Of a stretch of 64,000 nucleotides of DNA, positions 1-11,812 are shown one piece after another (positions within the stretch are counted from its first letter, which is position 1; the number at the start of each line of letters is the position of its first letter). The DNA is taken from NCBI GenBank assembly GCA_025093555.1, contig JAIWNF010000018.1, positions 124,001-188,000 of the forward strand, read 5' to 3'. This DNA is from Circinella umbellata (Eukaryota > Mucoromycota > Mucoromycetes > Mucorales > Lichtheimiaceae). The notes beneath the pieces were generated by a model that was not told the origin of the DNA, did not search any database, and saw only the letters and a program-made list of their open reading frames with translations. Made by a program: the position numbers and the translations under genes.

Positions 1-1005
1 GAAAAATATCCAAGTATATATCATAAATGTTAAAGCAATATCTTCTAAGACCCATCATTGGAAACGGGGAATGTGCTAGCAGCATTAAAAAAAATGGAAC
101 AGATACAATTAAAAGTACCAAATAAGTTATTTTGAGTTGTGTACTTGCAGAACACGTAATTTTTAAATGAATAAAAAGCATATGTTGTAAATATTAGAAT
201 TTTTTACAGTGTGCAAACTATTGTTTATATACTTTTATTTTTGTATAGACAAAATTATACATCTTCAGTGAAACAAAATACACCGACATATGGCGATTTT
301 TTTTTACTTATTTTGGAAGAAGGAAATGGGTACGTACAATAAGAGTAGCTTGATAAACCAAGAGTAATTGAAGTTTTACAATACCTAGACGTTCTAATAT
401 TACGGTGCAAGAAGAGAAGAGATCTATCATAGCATATTTAATTTCAGCTGGTTAACCATAAATGTACATAAGAAGCATACCCTGAGAGTACAGTAGTATA
501 TTTATCTCATACTCAAGTTTTTCATATATTAAAAAGGAATTAACTTATTCTGCATTTACCCAGCTACTTTTATTTGACTTTTTAACTATAGTAAAGATGA
601 TTTTTCATTTAACCTAATAAAATAATATATGTATTTAATCTCATTTCCTTCTAAACTTTTCTTTACATCATTTTGACAAAAACTGCTCTCTTATCAATTT
701 CTCATTACCTTACAAAGTGGTTGCAGCTAATAAACGTATTCCCAACAAAAAATTTGGGAGCCTATGTTAAAATAATAATCCCTTAGTGATTACAAATATT
801 ATATTATCTTCAAAACAAAAAAAAATTTGCATGAATTCTCATGTAACCCAGGAACAGTAGTAGCTTCAGGTTAGTGATTCTGAAACATATGAATTACACA
901 CTCCGCAATAAAAAATTAAAAAAGTTGTCAATGGCAGCCACAAGCATTTTGATTTTTGTCATTAACTATCTTTCTCTCTTTTTTTTTTTGGTCTTTTTGA
1001 TAGTC
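1..1005. other. Non-coding flank upstream of TRM11
   Basis: This is AT-rich sequence with no reading frame that looks coding on either strand and no recognisable RNA gene. The last part, with a pyrimidine run just before position 1000, is the presumed leader of the TRM11 gene. Confidence 0.5.
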
Positions 1006-3350
1006 ATGCCAACCTACTTGATTCAATTTGCTCAGGTCCGTTCAGTTTTATGGACATATTTAATATAATTTAAGACTTTTATTTGGTTTATTTATCTATT
1101 TATCTATTTTGTTTAGTCTCACGAAGAATTTCGCTTACCCGAGTTACTCTCTTTGGCAAAACTCGAAAGAATCAATTTAGAATGCGACCAAGACAAATAT
1201 AGACTTGATGTAATTAGAAATTTATATTGACTATAGGAAGAAAAGTATATAGAGTAATAGGGTGTCTGATACAGTTCATATATACACATGCTTTTTATTA
1301 CTATTATTTAGAATCCATATTTCAAAATCACATTAGATTCTGATGAAGATGCACGAAAACTGATTCGACGTTCCATATTGATCAAGTATGTAAAATTGAA
1401 AGCAATGACGTTAATAGAGGATATATATGGATATGTGAATTTGATGAGAGAAGTCTGGATCGAAAAAATTCAATTTTTTAACATTGGGTTATACATAGAA
1501 ACATTTATGCACTTTGGGCAGAAGGCAATACATATGAAGAAGTCCATACACAAGTCAAGGATCAACCTGAACTTTGGGTAATTTAAGCAATTATTGAATG
1601 AGAAGAATATATATTTTATTAAAAAAAGATACACAAAAACTCTAACATCTGATACGGTTGCTGGAAAATAGAATGGAAAATACGACGATGTATCATTTAA
1701 ATTCACAGTGTCTGCTTTTGGATCAACTGTCACTGTTCAACAACAACGCGATGTTATCAATTCATTCTCATACCTTGGTTTTAATGGACCTATTTCAATG
1801 AAGAATCCAGATTATCGATTTTGTGTTATGGAAGATTATGGCGGAGGACCACCCGTTATTGGCGTTGAACCTACAAGAAAATGGATTTATATGGGCGTTA
1901 TGGTAAAAAAAAAAAAGATCAAATAATAGTATATATATATATATATTTAAAGCTTTGTGAACAATGAAGGGTTTTCTTTATTAAACAAACTGTAAAATAT
2001 TTTATATATTCTTGTAGGTGGCCAAGGGTAGTCGAGACACTGTACAAAAGTATAATTTGAAAAAAAGAAAATATTTGGGCACAACATCAATGGATGCAGA
2101 ACTTTCATTAATTATGGGTAATCAAGCACAAGCAGCGCCTGGAAAGTTGATTTATGATCCATTTGTTGGTACAGGAAGTTTCTTATTTACTTGTGCTCAT
2201 TTTGGCGCATTTACTTTGGGATCTGATATTGACGGTCGACAAATTCGAGGAAAAACTGGTAGTGCTGGAGGGGTTGCTGGTAGCAGTGTAAAATCCAATA
2301 TCGAACAATATAATTTACAGGGAAGAGTTTTGGATTCTTTGGTATTTGATGTTTGTCATCACCCATGGCGTGCTAAGGCTTGGTTAGATGCTATTGTAAC
2401 TGACCGTGAGTCGACCTTATATTTGAATTCATTTCTATTTTTGGTTCTTTTTGTCTACATATTTGTATACTAATAATGAAAATTTTTTGATGTATTTTTG
2501 ATTGGTCTATTATTATTATCATAGCGCCTTATGGTGTTCGGGCTGGTGCAAAGCGATTAGGAAGAAAAGAAGATTCGAAAAAGCCATTACAGATGAGAAC
2601 GTATGAAGGAGAACCCATGCATGTGTAAGAATAGAAGCTGAAAAGAGGATAAAGATTTAAGAAAGAATTTACATAAGCTCACACGTACGCATAACAATAT
2701 ATATAGTCGAGAAGATTATTATCCTCCTACAAAACCTTATGAAATGTCTGAAGTGTTGGCTGATTTATTGAACTTTGCAGCTGAACATTTACGAGTAGGT
2801 GGTCGATTGGTCTATTGGTTACCTACCGTAGTTGAAGAGTAAGTTTAGAAATATATATATTACTTTTATGGATAACAAATGTTGATAACTGACCTCTCTC
2901 TATATATAGATACTCAAGTGCCGATCTTCCAAAACATCCAAGCATGACATTAATTTCTAATAGTGAACAAAACTTTGGTCAATGGTCACGACGATTGATT
3001 ACAATGGAAAAAATACGTGAATGGGACCCATCTCAAGTTATCACAGCACAAGATACAGAATCGTCCTGTATACCCACTGAACAACAGACAACAACGACTC
3101 CTAACAAGACTCAAGAAACTGTACCAGAAGGAGCAGTAGAAGATCCAAAACGACCTGGTCATTATCTTTTCCGTGAAAAGGTATATTTTTTGTTTTTGTT
3201 ATTCATAAAGAAAATGCATTAAGAATAGAAGATATATATTAATATTTATATGTATAAATATGTGTGGTTTTTTTATAATAATAGTATTTCAGCTTTACTC
3301 GCAATACTCCCCAATCGACATCATCCCCATCAGAATCTGAAGCAAAATAA
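1006..3350 (+). CDS. TRM11: tRNA (guanine(10)-N2)-methyltransferase catalytic subunit
   Basis: Ten exons: 1006-1035, 1117-1209, 1312-1385, 1499-1577, 1672-1902, 2018-2405, 2525-2624, 2707-2838, 2910-3180, 3285-3350. They sum to 1464 nt, or 487 residues. The protein starts MPTYLIQFAQ, as in the family, followed by the THUMP-containing N-terminal half. The Rossmann methyltransferase domain has motif I DPFVGTGSF (about residue 216) and the catalytic amino-methyltransferase motif DPPYG (about residue 298). The DPPYG codons are split by intron 6, which supports that junction. Known role: with Trm112 it methylates G10 of tRNAs using S-adenosylmethionine. The C-terminal tail after residue 400 is Thr/Gln/Pro-rich and probably disordered. 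The start is the first ATG just after a pyrimidine-rich leader; no other start fits the N-terminal homology. Family identity is very secure. Exon 4 is the hardest boundary, chosen because it restores the conserved YALWAEG stretch. Confidence 0.93.
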
Positions 3351-4305
3351 AGTTTAATTCCGAAATTCTTCTTTCTCTTTCTCTTGTTCATTTAATGTAT
3401 CCATCTTTTTTTTTATATATTATTGCCGCTGTAATTATCATTCATTTACAACCTTTCTTTTTTTTTTTACATAAGCAGCATGATATTCATAATTATGCTG
3501 TACATACTTAATAATTATAATATGATTGGGTAACAAATTAACCTATCAAGTGAAATGGGTTTAACCTGTTAAGGTATTTTTAATCATAAAGCATAAAGTG
3601 CCAAAAAAAAACACGGAGCAAAAAAGAAGGGTTTTTTTTTATTATTGTCGTACACTTTCTTTTTTTTGTGACCCGATATCTTGGAATTTCAAATAAACAT
3701 TTTTATGTGTACAACATTTAATTTTATACGGTATATATGGTACACTCTACCCACTTTATCATTTTATTATTCAGTGCTCATATTTTATCATTAATTAGGA
3801 AAAATATATGAGATTATATATTATATATCTATATCATATACAGTAATAACCCGGGTCACAGACACACATTAATATATATATCATGATTAATAATTATGAT
3901 CTAAGCGATTATAAAAGAATGATAATGAATAGTTATTATTATTAAATAAAAAGAAATGAATTAATATCAAGTAATTAAAACACAACAACATATTTTTTTG
4001 CACGCGAAATATTTCTAATTCCATTCATTATTATTTAGTGTTACAACAGAGAGGAGGATTAAATATTTTTTTTTTCTAAAAAAAGGTGATTATTATATAT
4101 ATTGAGTATTATGAACGGAATAAAGTAGGTTATTAGAGAGAGAAAGAGAGAGAAGGAAGAGGAGTTACTGTGTTTGTGCGTCATGATGTTGGGTAAAAAG
4201 AAAAAAAAAGGGTTTGTAACAAGTACAAAAGAAGTAATAAAACTCATGGGCTAAAAATACTTCTTGTATTTCCAAGATTGGGGATAATATTATTTTGAGT
4301 TATTA
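3351..4305. other. Convergent intergenic region between TRM11 and the GPI-protein gene
   Basis: This holds the 3' ends of two convergent genes. It is AT-rich with homopolymer T runs and short AT repeats. I see no gene, RNA or organised repeat in it. Confidence 0.5.
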
Positions 4306-5095
4306 TTAAAAGGCAGCAGCAACAACAGCAGCAGATGCAATTACAGCACCAAGGAAACCAGTAGAAACTACGGATGCAGCACTTTCATCATTTTTTCCAT
4401 TACCACTAGGAGAAGCAGAGTTTGATCCGGTTGCACTGGAAGAAGGAACAGATGAAGAAGAAGCAACAGCAGCACGGATAGTAATAGGTAATGTAGTGTT
4501 TACTTTGGTATTGGTAGATTCAAAAATGACCTACATAGCAAATAATAATTTTATAGTTAATAAAAGAAAACGTGTTTTTTTATTACTTATTATTGTCTTT
4601 GATGTTTTTTTTTTACCTGATAATCACCAGCGACAGTGGTGGCAGGAAGAGCATAATTAACAGTATGTTGATAGACAGTAGTTGAGCCATTATCAGGCAT
4701 CTTAGAAGCAGCATCCTTGCTAACATTAGCAGGAGCAGCAATAGCAGTAGTAGTGACATTGGTACCAGTAGATGCGATATAAACATTCAAACCAAAACCA
4801 GCTGTAGTATATTATCGAATGCGCACATCATTATTAGCCCAGCGATGTAAACATTATTATTAAAAAAAACATATTTAAAAAGTAAAAAAGAAATTATAAT
4901 GTTAGATAACTTACAAGAAGTACTATCATCCAATTGATAAGTCACTGGTAAAATTTGACCAGCAACAAAAATACCAAAACTATTAGGTGATTGAATATTG
5001 AATTGCCCATCAGCTGAAGCAGTTAATGCAGAGACAGTGCTAGTAGCAGCATAAAGAAAAGCACCAAGGGTTGGTAAAGATAAAAGACGAACCAT
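4306..5095 (-). CDS. Secreted Ser/Ala-rich protein with predicted GPI anchor
   Basis: Three exons on the minus strand: 5095-4915, 4801-4617, 4530-4306, giving 196 residues. The N-terminus is a signal peptide (MVRLLSLPTLGAFLYAATST, with a small-residue cleavage region near residue 23). A domain of about 100 residues follows, starting FNIQSPNSFGIFVAGQ, resembling the Ig-like Kre9/Knh1 N-terminal module of fungal cell-wall proteins (phrases such as ILPVTYQLDDS and TTVAGDYQV). Then comes a Ser/Thr/Ala-rich linker and a hydrophobic C-terminus (FLGAVIASAAVVAAAF) typical of a GPI-attachment signal. Inferred role: plasma-membrane or cell-wall surface protein, function unknown. A TATATAAG box at 5201-5208 (TATA-like on the minus strand) lies about 105 bp upstream of the ATG. 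The domain name is by resemblance only; the secretory features are directly visible. Confidence 0.8.
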
Positions 5096-5476
5096 TTTTA
5101 CAATGTAAAAAGAAAAAAAGAAAGTTGAAATAAAAAGGAAAGAAAGAAAGAAAAAAGGAGAAGTTACTTTTCTTTCTTTCTCAATGGTAAATGGTGCAGC
5201 TATATAAGAAATGTGAAATGACTGAACACAGACACCTTTGTGTTACTCGAGAAAGTGAAGAAAATAAACATAAACAAAAGCGGAGTACAACAACAAAAAG
5301 AGCTGCTGAAAAATAAAAATGCTTCTTGTGGGCATATATTACCCAAAAATTTCTCTTTTTTTTTTTACGGTATAAAAAAATATGTTACAATATTATTATT
5401 ATTAAAGGGGGGGAGATACATAAAATAAATCGGCACTATGGACATCTGTGCGGGTATGTATGATAAGAAATTTATA
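5096..5476. promoter_or_regulatory. Promoter region of the GPI-protein gene
   Basis: The minus-strand leader contains long CTTT runs, read on the plus strand as GAAA repeats at about 5105-5160. A TATA-like element sits at 5201-5208, about 105 bp before the start codon. No other feature is seen. Confidence 0.45.
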
Positions 5477-8093
5477 TCATGCCGCTCGACTTTCACGTCC
5501 TCTACGCCTATGGTCCGCTAATCCTGGAGGTGGACCCATCCCTCCTCCCCCTCCTCCAGGTCCCACTATACTAGGTGGGACCGGAGGTGCAATAGATTGT
5601 TGCTGTTGAGTAGATGAATCATCTATTCCATCTTCCATATCACTTGCGGGTCCCGAGATACATTCTCCTGCACGTCGTGCTTCCATTTCCCTTAATCGAC
5701 GTCGTCGTTCTCGTTTTCGTCGATAATATCCTCCTTTACGTCGTGCTGCTTCTAATCCATTACAAAATATTTCATACTGACAAAATACACATATCCATTC
5801 ATCTGGGTCTGTACTTTTTACAACGGCAACATCAGACGTATTATTACTAATGTTATTATATATCTTGTTTGTTCCAAATATATGATCGTCATCGTTTGCT
5901 GTTGTTGTTGTCACTGTTGATTTCTTTTTCCTTTGAGATTTTTTATTCCCTCGTTTGGATGAAGATGGTGTTGTTGAAGAAGATTTGGGTTTGGAGGATT
6001 GTTTATCATGGTGTTGGCTTTTACTATTTTCCTTGGATTTTTTCTTTTCTGTATTCGACTGTCGACTTGTTGATGGTGCTGTTGATGTAGTGATAGAGGA
6101 GATAGTGCTTTTATGAGTCGTTGTAGTTGGTAACTGTTGTGGTAAAGATGGAGGAGGCTTTGCAAGTCGAGCATGGTATGCTAATGATTCCATTCGACCG
6201 ACTTTTTGTGATAATGTACGACGTAAAACATTGGATAGTCCTATTGTTGAACCAGAAGCAGATCGAGGTAAGTCATCCAGTTTAGGTAACTGTTTTAACA
6301 TTCCCCTTGTTTGGGAATCGATTGTAAAATCAAAAGAAGTTGCTGGGAATTGCGTTTCACATAATGACGACGATAATGACGACGTCTTTTCTACCGTTGC
6401 TGTTGCGGCTACTGGGGCTGCTGATAAAGATGCTGATTTTCCCATACTACTACGATCTTCACTGTTTTTCCATCGTCGATCTTTCCGCCTTAAACTTCCT
6501 TTACGTTCTTCTGGTGAATCAATTCCTTCTCCACATCGTTTAATTTTTTTCGTATTGTCTCTATAGCTTGCATCCACAGGATCTCCAACATTATGTATTT
6601 CATGTTCCAATATAATATCTTTGTAATCCATCGAACCGAACTTCGGATTACTATTATCTCCAAATGAAGGATGCGCAGATGCATAATTTTGGTACTGTTG
6701 TGGTGATGATGGTGATTCAAGAATAGTGGATGAAAATGGCCAAATGTATGAAGCTAATGTGGATGTAGTTGAATGTTCAGGATATTTTACCGTGGATGAT
6801 GATATAGAGGCATTATTTGTTGTCGATGTTTGTTTTTGCTCTTGTGATAACGGTTTCGGTGTTAATGATGATTCCTGTGTTATATCCGCTTTTCTTATCC
6901 ATCTAGGTTTTGGTAGCGGTAAAATCTTCCGATTCAATAAATGTGTTTGCTTTGATGGACTACTTTTACGAAGAATTTGTGCTTCAATAATATCAATGTC
7001 ACTTTCATAATCATCGTCGTCATCTTCATCATCATCGTCACCTCCCCTTGATGATGATAATGATATATCAGGATAAGTTGTTTGTGATAATGGATGGGGT
7101 TGATTGTCCGAAGCACGCCTTAATCCATTCCTTTTATTATGACGTCGAGAATAAGAGGATCTGGCACGCGATGTGGATGGTATGGATGATGATGATGAAG
7201 AAGAAGAAGAAGAAGAAAAAGAAAAATGAAAGTCAGTTAATGGAATAGCGGATAATTTGTTTTCATTTGCTGGTATAGTTGTCGTAGTAGTTGACCCGCC
7301 TACTTCTGTTGCTGCTGTTATTGCTAAAGTTGTGGTAGCTGCACTATTGTCGAGGGGTATCTGCAGCATTCCATCTGTTGCGTATCCTGACTTATTATCA
7401 AAGTTAAAGTCAAATGAGGAGGAAGAAGATGAGGAGGAAGACGAGGAAGAAGATGATGACGTTGTTGTTGCTGTTAATGTGGTTGTATTAGTAATACTAT
7501 TATTATTGGCTGAAGAATCAGATGTGGGTGGTAAACTGTGTAGTGGTATTTGTTGTTGTTGGTCGTCTGATAGCTTATGTGCCTCTATAAGCGTGATCAA
7601 ACTATCAAAGTCGACAATGGTATCTTTATCTTCAAAAGCTTCTTCACTTGCAGTTAGCATGGAGATGCGCTCTTGTTCTAATTCTTCTCGATTGGGTGTA
7701 ATGGTATCTTGGTTCCGATGAGCAGCAGTAGGTACGAAAACGTTGTCTTTGTGCCTGCTGTTATTATTATTATTATTATTATTATTGTTGCTATTGGATG
7801 TTGATTCTCCTTTACGATGTGTATATGTCGCTAAACCGTAACCGTTCCATGTCCTTTTGGATATTGAATGAGTATTAAAAGTTGTATGCCCTTTTTTTTT
7901 ATGAACCGGGAAAGAAAGAGAATAAAGAAGAAAAAAGAAAAGTCAGAAAAGGTTTGTTATTATATTCGGTTTATTTTTATTTTCTACTTTTTCACTGTTC
8001 ACAGTTAAAATAATAAATACCAGCATTGGTTTGATGAAGACTCGATACAGGAGTAGATTCGTCTTTACTCGATGTTTCAACTAGTGAAGACAT
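5477..8093 (-). CDS. Conserved fungal protein, low complexity, C-terminal CxxC plus Arg-rich segment; function unknown
   Basis: Two exons: 8093-8021 and 7890-5477, 828 residues. The intron between them has a weak, A-rich acceptor. It is proposed because coding sequence clearly continues upstream of the first in-frame ATG of the long exon, with a conserved-looking block TWNGYGLATYTHRKGE near residue 40, and because exon 1 (MSSLVETSSKDEST) joins it in frame. Near residue 100 lies a second ordered block, ERISMLTASEEAFEDKDT followed by VDFDSLITLIEAHKL. The middle is Ser-, Thr-, Asp- and Lys-rich and likely disordered. At the C-terminus, DEWICVFCQYEIFCNGLEAA carries Cys-x2-Cys and is followed by a strongly basic helix (YYRRKRERRRRLREME). 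I recall similar Trp-x-Cys-x2-Cys plus basic tails in uncharacterised fungal proteins, but cannot name a family. Nuclear localisation is possible from the basic runs; that is inference. Confidence 0.72.
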
Positions 8094-8250
8094 TAAGGAA
8101 AAGGAAGAATGGGGGACCGGGAAGTGTTAGTATTTTTTGCGTCACAGAACTTTTTTAAAAAATCTGTACTACTCTTTTAAAACGGGGCATATTATAATAA
8201 TAATTATCATTCTCCCTTTCCTCTTCTCCTCTTCCCCCCCCCAAAAAAAA

Positions 8251-8287
<37 letters not shown>

Positions 8288-9214
8288 ATATAGATTTATA
8301 CATATACTTTAACAATAGCTCCCTTCTTCTTTCTCTATTCTTCTCCTCCCCCCAACAAACAATTTTTTTTGTTTATTTTTCATAAAAATAGTAACGCGAT
8401 TCAATATCCTTTGATAATGCGAATTTCTTTAATTCCTTCTTTGTGTTTCTTTGTTCGGTCGGATCAAACTAGTAGTTTACATAAAAATAAAGATATGAAA
8501 AACTTGTTCACACACATATACACTCCCACGTTGTAGCTTTGTTAATCTGCTGATCGATCCTGTAAGATATTTTATTTTTCTGATTTTTTTTTTACCTTTA
8601 ATCATACCTCTTTCGTCTCTCTTATCATCAATTCTGTTCTTCAAGCCAATTGGGTGCAAATTTTTATTTTATTTTCTCATGACTTTACGTATCAATAATA
8701 TTAACATCTACTGTTAGTTCATATCAATGATCGTTTCTTATCATATTATTATCCTAAAGTATCATTGTATTATGGGTCATTTTATTATGCCCAACCTATA
8801 TTAACAATTCTTTATTACCAGTAGATGATATATGTACGTATTATTATTATTTATTACATCAATTCGATTTTCTGATCCATTCTAAATGGGTTGACAACCT
8901 CGATAATAAATTAAAAATAATAGTTCGAACATACAATAGACTATTCCACCTGTCTTATATCAGAAATGTGAATTGTAATCATCGCAACATAAAATCCAGA
9001 CACATATACATTTTTTGTTGGTATGGGAAATGGTCACTGAGTTACAGCTTATTATATATCAAAATGACAGCTCAAACCATAAACAATAGGCTTTTTCTTA
9101 TATATATCTTTTTTATTCTTAATACACAGTAGCAAGTACATTAATACTAACATGAAAAAGAAGGTTAGAATCACGAGAAAAAAACGAAGAAGAAGAGAAA
9201 ATTAATATCATCTA
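8094..9214. other. Intergenic region with promoter of the conserved fungal gene
   Basis: This lies upstream of the conserved fungal gene and downstream of the GH12-like gene. It contains a (CA)n microsatellite at 8253-8285 preceded by C and A runs, then AT-rich sequence. I see no gene. Confidence 0.5.
8253..8285. repeat. (CA)16 microsatellite
   Basis: An uninterrupted CA dinucleotide run of about 33 nt, directly after a poly-C/poly-A stretch, in the upstream region of the conserved fungal gene. Confidence 0.95.
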
Positions 9215-10042
9215 TTATATTTTAACAGAAAAAAAATGGGTAATAAAACGTATATTTCGTCCAGCATAAACTTGACTACCAGCACGAAGTTTGAAAAGAC
9301 CTTGTGGATCATCTGATGGAATATAATCATTTTCCACCAAATAATTAAAATAAGGAAGAGCATCACCATGAAAAATGGAAACAATATTCTTTCTCTCCTT
9401 GGGAACCAACGTATAAATTGTCAATTTGGTATTTTTACCCTTATAGAGCTTCCATTGAATACCATCATAATTAAAGGTTTTATCGACAACTTCTTCACCT
9501 AAAGTGTCAATATTGTCACCAAAAATGCCAAGCCATATACGAATTTGATAATCCACTGCACCTGTATTCAAAGAATACGTTAATAATTCAAGGGCTACAT
9601 TGGCTTTAAAATCTCCTTTTGGTTGTTGTAAATTCTTGTTATTGTTGTCACCACCATTCATAGTAATTGTTTCGTATGACCAGCTCCAGGTAAATGAAAT
9701 ATGTTGGATATCTTTCAAAGAGTAGTGTTGATCGATGATGGGTTCAATATGAGGGAAAGCTTTGAAATTATTTGGTTCATCCCAAGACCATTTTGCTTCC
9801 CATGCAATGACGTTATCACCCTCCTTTCCGTTGCCTTCTATACATTGAGTACCAAATCCATTTGCTGAATCCAAGATATTATTGTGTAGTTCGTAATTAT
9901 TAATAGTTTCATTGTATCTCTGATCGCAGTGATGTGATCCACCATGGGTAGTGATAGGTGATGAAAATAATGTAGTAGGTAAAAAACAAAAAAGAAAAGA
10001 AAAAACAATAATAATTACTGAAGAGTAAGGTTGATAATACAT
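9215..10042 (-). CDS. Secreted GH12-fold protein lacking both catalytic glutamates (likely pseudoenzyme)
   Basis: Single exon, 275 residues from the ATG at 10042. The longer in-frame start at 10111 is less likely because the signal peptide (SVIIIVFSFLFCFLPTTLF) follows directly from 10042. The body matches glycoside hydrolase family 12 (endoglucanase/xyloglucanase): NGFGTQCIEG, WEAKWSWDEPNNFKAFPHIE, DIQHISFTWSWSYE, DFKANVALELLTYS, YQIRIWLGIFG, GIQWKLYKG and KLRAGSQVYAGR. In active GH12 enzymes the nucleophile is the Glu of Y-E-x-M-I-W-L and the acid/base is the Glu of A-G-T-E-x-F-x-G. Here both positions read Gln: Q166 (codon at 9547-9545) and Q257 (codon at 9274-9272), each CAA. The Asp of the usual N-V-A-x-D-L is Glu. 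The frame is otherwise intact with no stops. Inferred: a secreted glucan-binding or decoy protein rather than an active cellulase. The alignment was by eye. Confidence 0.82.
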   Translation of the reverse strand: MYYQPYSSVIIIVFSFLFCFLPTTLFSSPITTHGGSHHCDQRYNETINNYELHNNILDSANGFGTQCIEGNGKEGDNVIAWEAKWSWDEPNNFKAFPHIEPIIDQHYSLKDIQHISFTWSWSYETITMNGGDNNNKNLQQPKGDFKANVALELLTYSLNTGAVDYQIRIWLGIFGDNIDTLGEEVVDKTFNYDGIQWKLYKGKNTKLTIYTLVPKERKNIVSIFHGDALPYFNYLVENDYIPSDDPQGLFKLRAGSQVYAGRNIRFITHFFSVKI

Positions 10043-10784
10043 TTTGTTATAAAAAAAATTTAATATCAGAGAAAAATGAAATATACGTAAAAAAAAAAGA
10101 AAGCATGCCAAAAAATAATAATATACACATCAATCATGAACCGCGGTAAAAAGATGGGGGAAGATGCATATGTATTTATCATAAAATAGTAACACCCCTG
10201 CATATTGTAAACGAACGAAACAAGTTAATGATTTTTTGGGCAGATGGCTGGCCATTCATTTCTTTCACTTGCAGATGTGGCGTAAGCGTTTGAATATTTC
10301 AATGAGATTGTTTCTTTTCAACAACTGACAGGCAATAAAAATACGTTTATTTTTTATCACATCTTGGTAAGTATAAATAAAATTATATATATAATTCTTC
10401 CTCTCTCGTTTAATACAATGTGAGCTTGTTTGTATTCATCCATGGTATAAAAATGTAGCAGGGATTCTGTAGCATATCACTGTAGTATATAGTTTAGAAA
10501 AAGGACTATATATAGTAAATGCCAACAATTTTGAACAGAGATATCCATAATCAATAAGAGAGACACAGTACATAGGATTGATGAATACGTAGCTAATGAG
10601 TACAAAAATATATATGTTTATTTTCAAGCTCAATAATATAAGAATATTTGTATTGTACACCTACCTATTACTATATTAATAATTTACTTGTACGTAAAAG
10701 CATAAAATTGATGATACGTACTCATGATATTAGTCTTTGAAAACTGTACTATCGAGCTATCTCCATGTACATAGATTTGACTAC
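10043..10784. other. Upstream region of the GH12-like gene
   Basis: AT-rich sequence with no convincing reading frame. It presumably includes the promoter of the GH12-like gene at its left end. Confidence 0.4.
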
Positions 10785-10787
10785 TCT

Positions 10788-10954
10788 GGGAAATTGACTG
10801 GCGAAATCAACCAGCTGGCACATATAATCATGATGAGGAACCAGCACTAGAAGAAACTCTTCAGAAAGAAATTACACTTATGTCTCCTTCTACAACTATT
10901 CCCTCATCACTTACACCAGATCAATATTTGATACCTATAAGTAGTAAATCATGA
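10788..10954 (+). pseudogene. Orphan coding-like 3' fragment
   Basis: A frame of about 55 codons ending in TGA at 10952-10954 reads WRNQPAGTYNHDEEPALEET and continues through LMSPSTTIPSSLTPDQY to its end. The composition (Pro, Glu, Thr, Gln) is unlike the surrounding AT-rich DNA and looks like the tail of a real protein. In-frame stops lie immediately upstream, with no clear exon to join. It is probably the last exon of a decayed gene. I do not recognise the protein. Confidence 0.35.
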
Positions 10955-11280
10955 TCCGACCACTCGAACCAAACTTTCTTCTCATTAAAGGATTGCTTTT
11001 AATCATTAATGGTGTAAAAGCTTATAAAATCCATAATTGTATTTTTATCCCTTTCTACCGCAAGGAAGCGACTACAGTACATGTCTATAGACAAAAATCA
11101 CTTGATCTTCTGTAGATCATCCGCAGCTGTGGTTGTTACAGTCGCTGTTATCTGAAGTTTAACAGCTTGTTTAACACTTGACTCCTGCAGCGGAAGCTGT
11201 TACAATGTCGTTAATGTTAACAGTTTCAATAGATTCCTTTCAAAGTTTTTCTTCTACTTTCATTTTTAATCAAACCTAAA

Positions 11281-11612
11281 ATGAGCAACATTATAACTAC
11301 CATCATCGACAACAATCAACGCAAAAAAAGAGGTCTTAATTTCACCAAGGTCGAAGATACGTATTGCTTTGGTAAAAGCGTATTTGGGCGTTCAAAGTAA
11401 CCCAATAATAGGTACCAACTTGGCTGAAGAAGGCGTGTGGTTTTCGGTTATGGAAGAATTGTTAAACCCCATTATATCGTAATGGCTCATCATTGAAATC
11501 ACGATTCAATTCTATCTCGGCCAAGTGTCAATTTTTCTCTTTCAGTTATGCAAAGTGTATGCGGCTAGAAAAAGGGACGAAAATCAAGACGACTGGGTGA
11601 GCCAAATTTCCG
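11281..11612 (+). pseudogene. Broken Myb/SANT-like (NAM-associated type) protein of a PIF/Harbinger element
   Basis: The first 40 codons (MSNIITTIIDNNQRKKRG then LNFTKVEDT) lead into RIALVKAYLGVQSNPIIGTN, LAEEGVWFSVMEELLN, RNGSSLKSRFNSISAKCQFF and QLCKVYAARKRDENQDDW. These blocks lie in three frames: there is a one-base shift near 11360, a break near 11480, and a third near 11530. The order matches the Myb/SANT-like trihelix plus NAM-associated proteins that are frequent in this kind of fungus: an acidic start with an aromatic residue, DPIIGT, an F/W-x-R block, then a second helix ending in a DDW-type motif. Such DNA-binding proteins accompany PIF/Harbinger transposases, and a transposase remnant lies 1.3 kb away on the other strand. 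The gene is dead. The family call is by pattern memory. Confidence 0.6.
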
Positions 11613-11812
11613 TATTATATATTGTAACGTTCCTACCGTTACTCATATATTTTTTAATAAATATAATTATTATTAGCAGTAGTGTTACCAGTAATATTAT
11701 TATTTATTGTTATTATTATTGTTGTTTTCTTTTATTATCATATATTCCATACTACTATTCTTCTTATAATATAGTTATCTTTTACATGCTTTGATTGGAT
11801 CCCACTTTTGAG

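Noticed and set aside
7257..7721. 154-codon plus-strand frame with Val and Glu runs
   Set aside because: Antisense shadow of the Ser/Asp-rich part of the conserved fungal gene.
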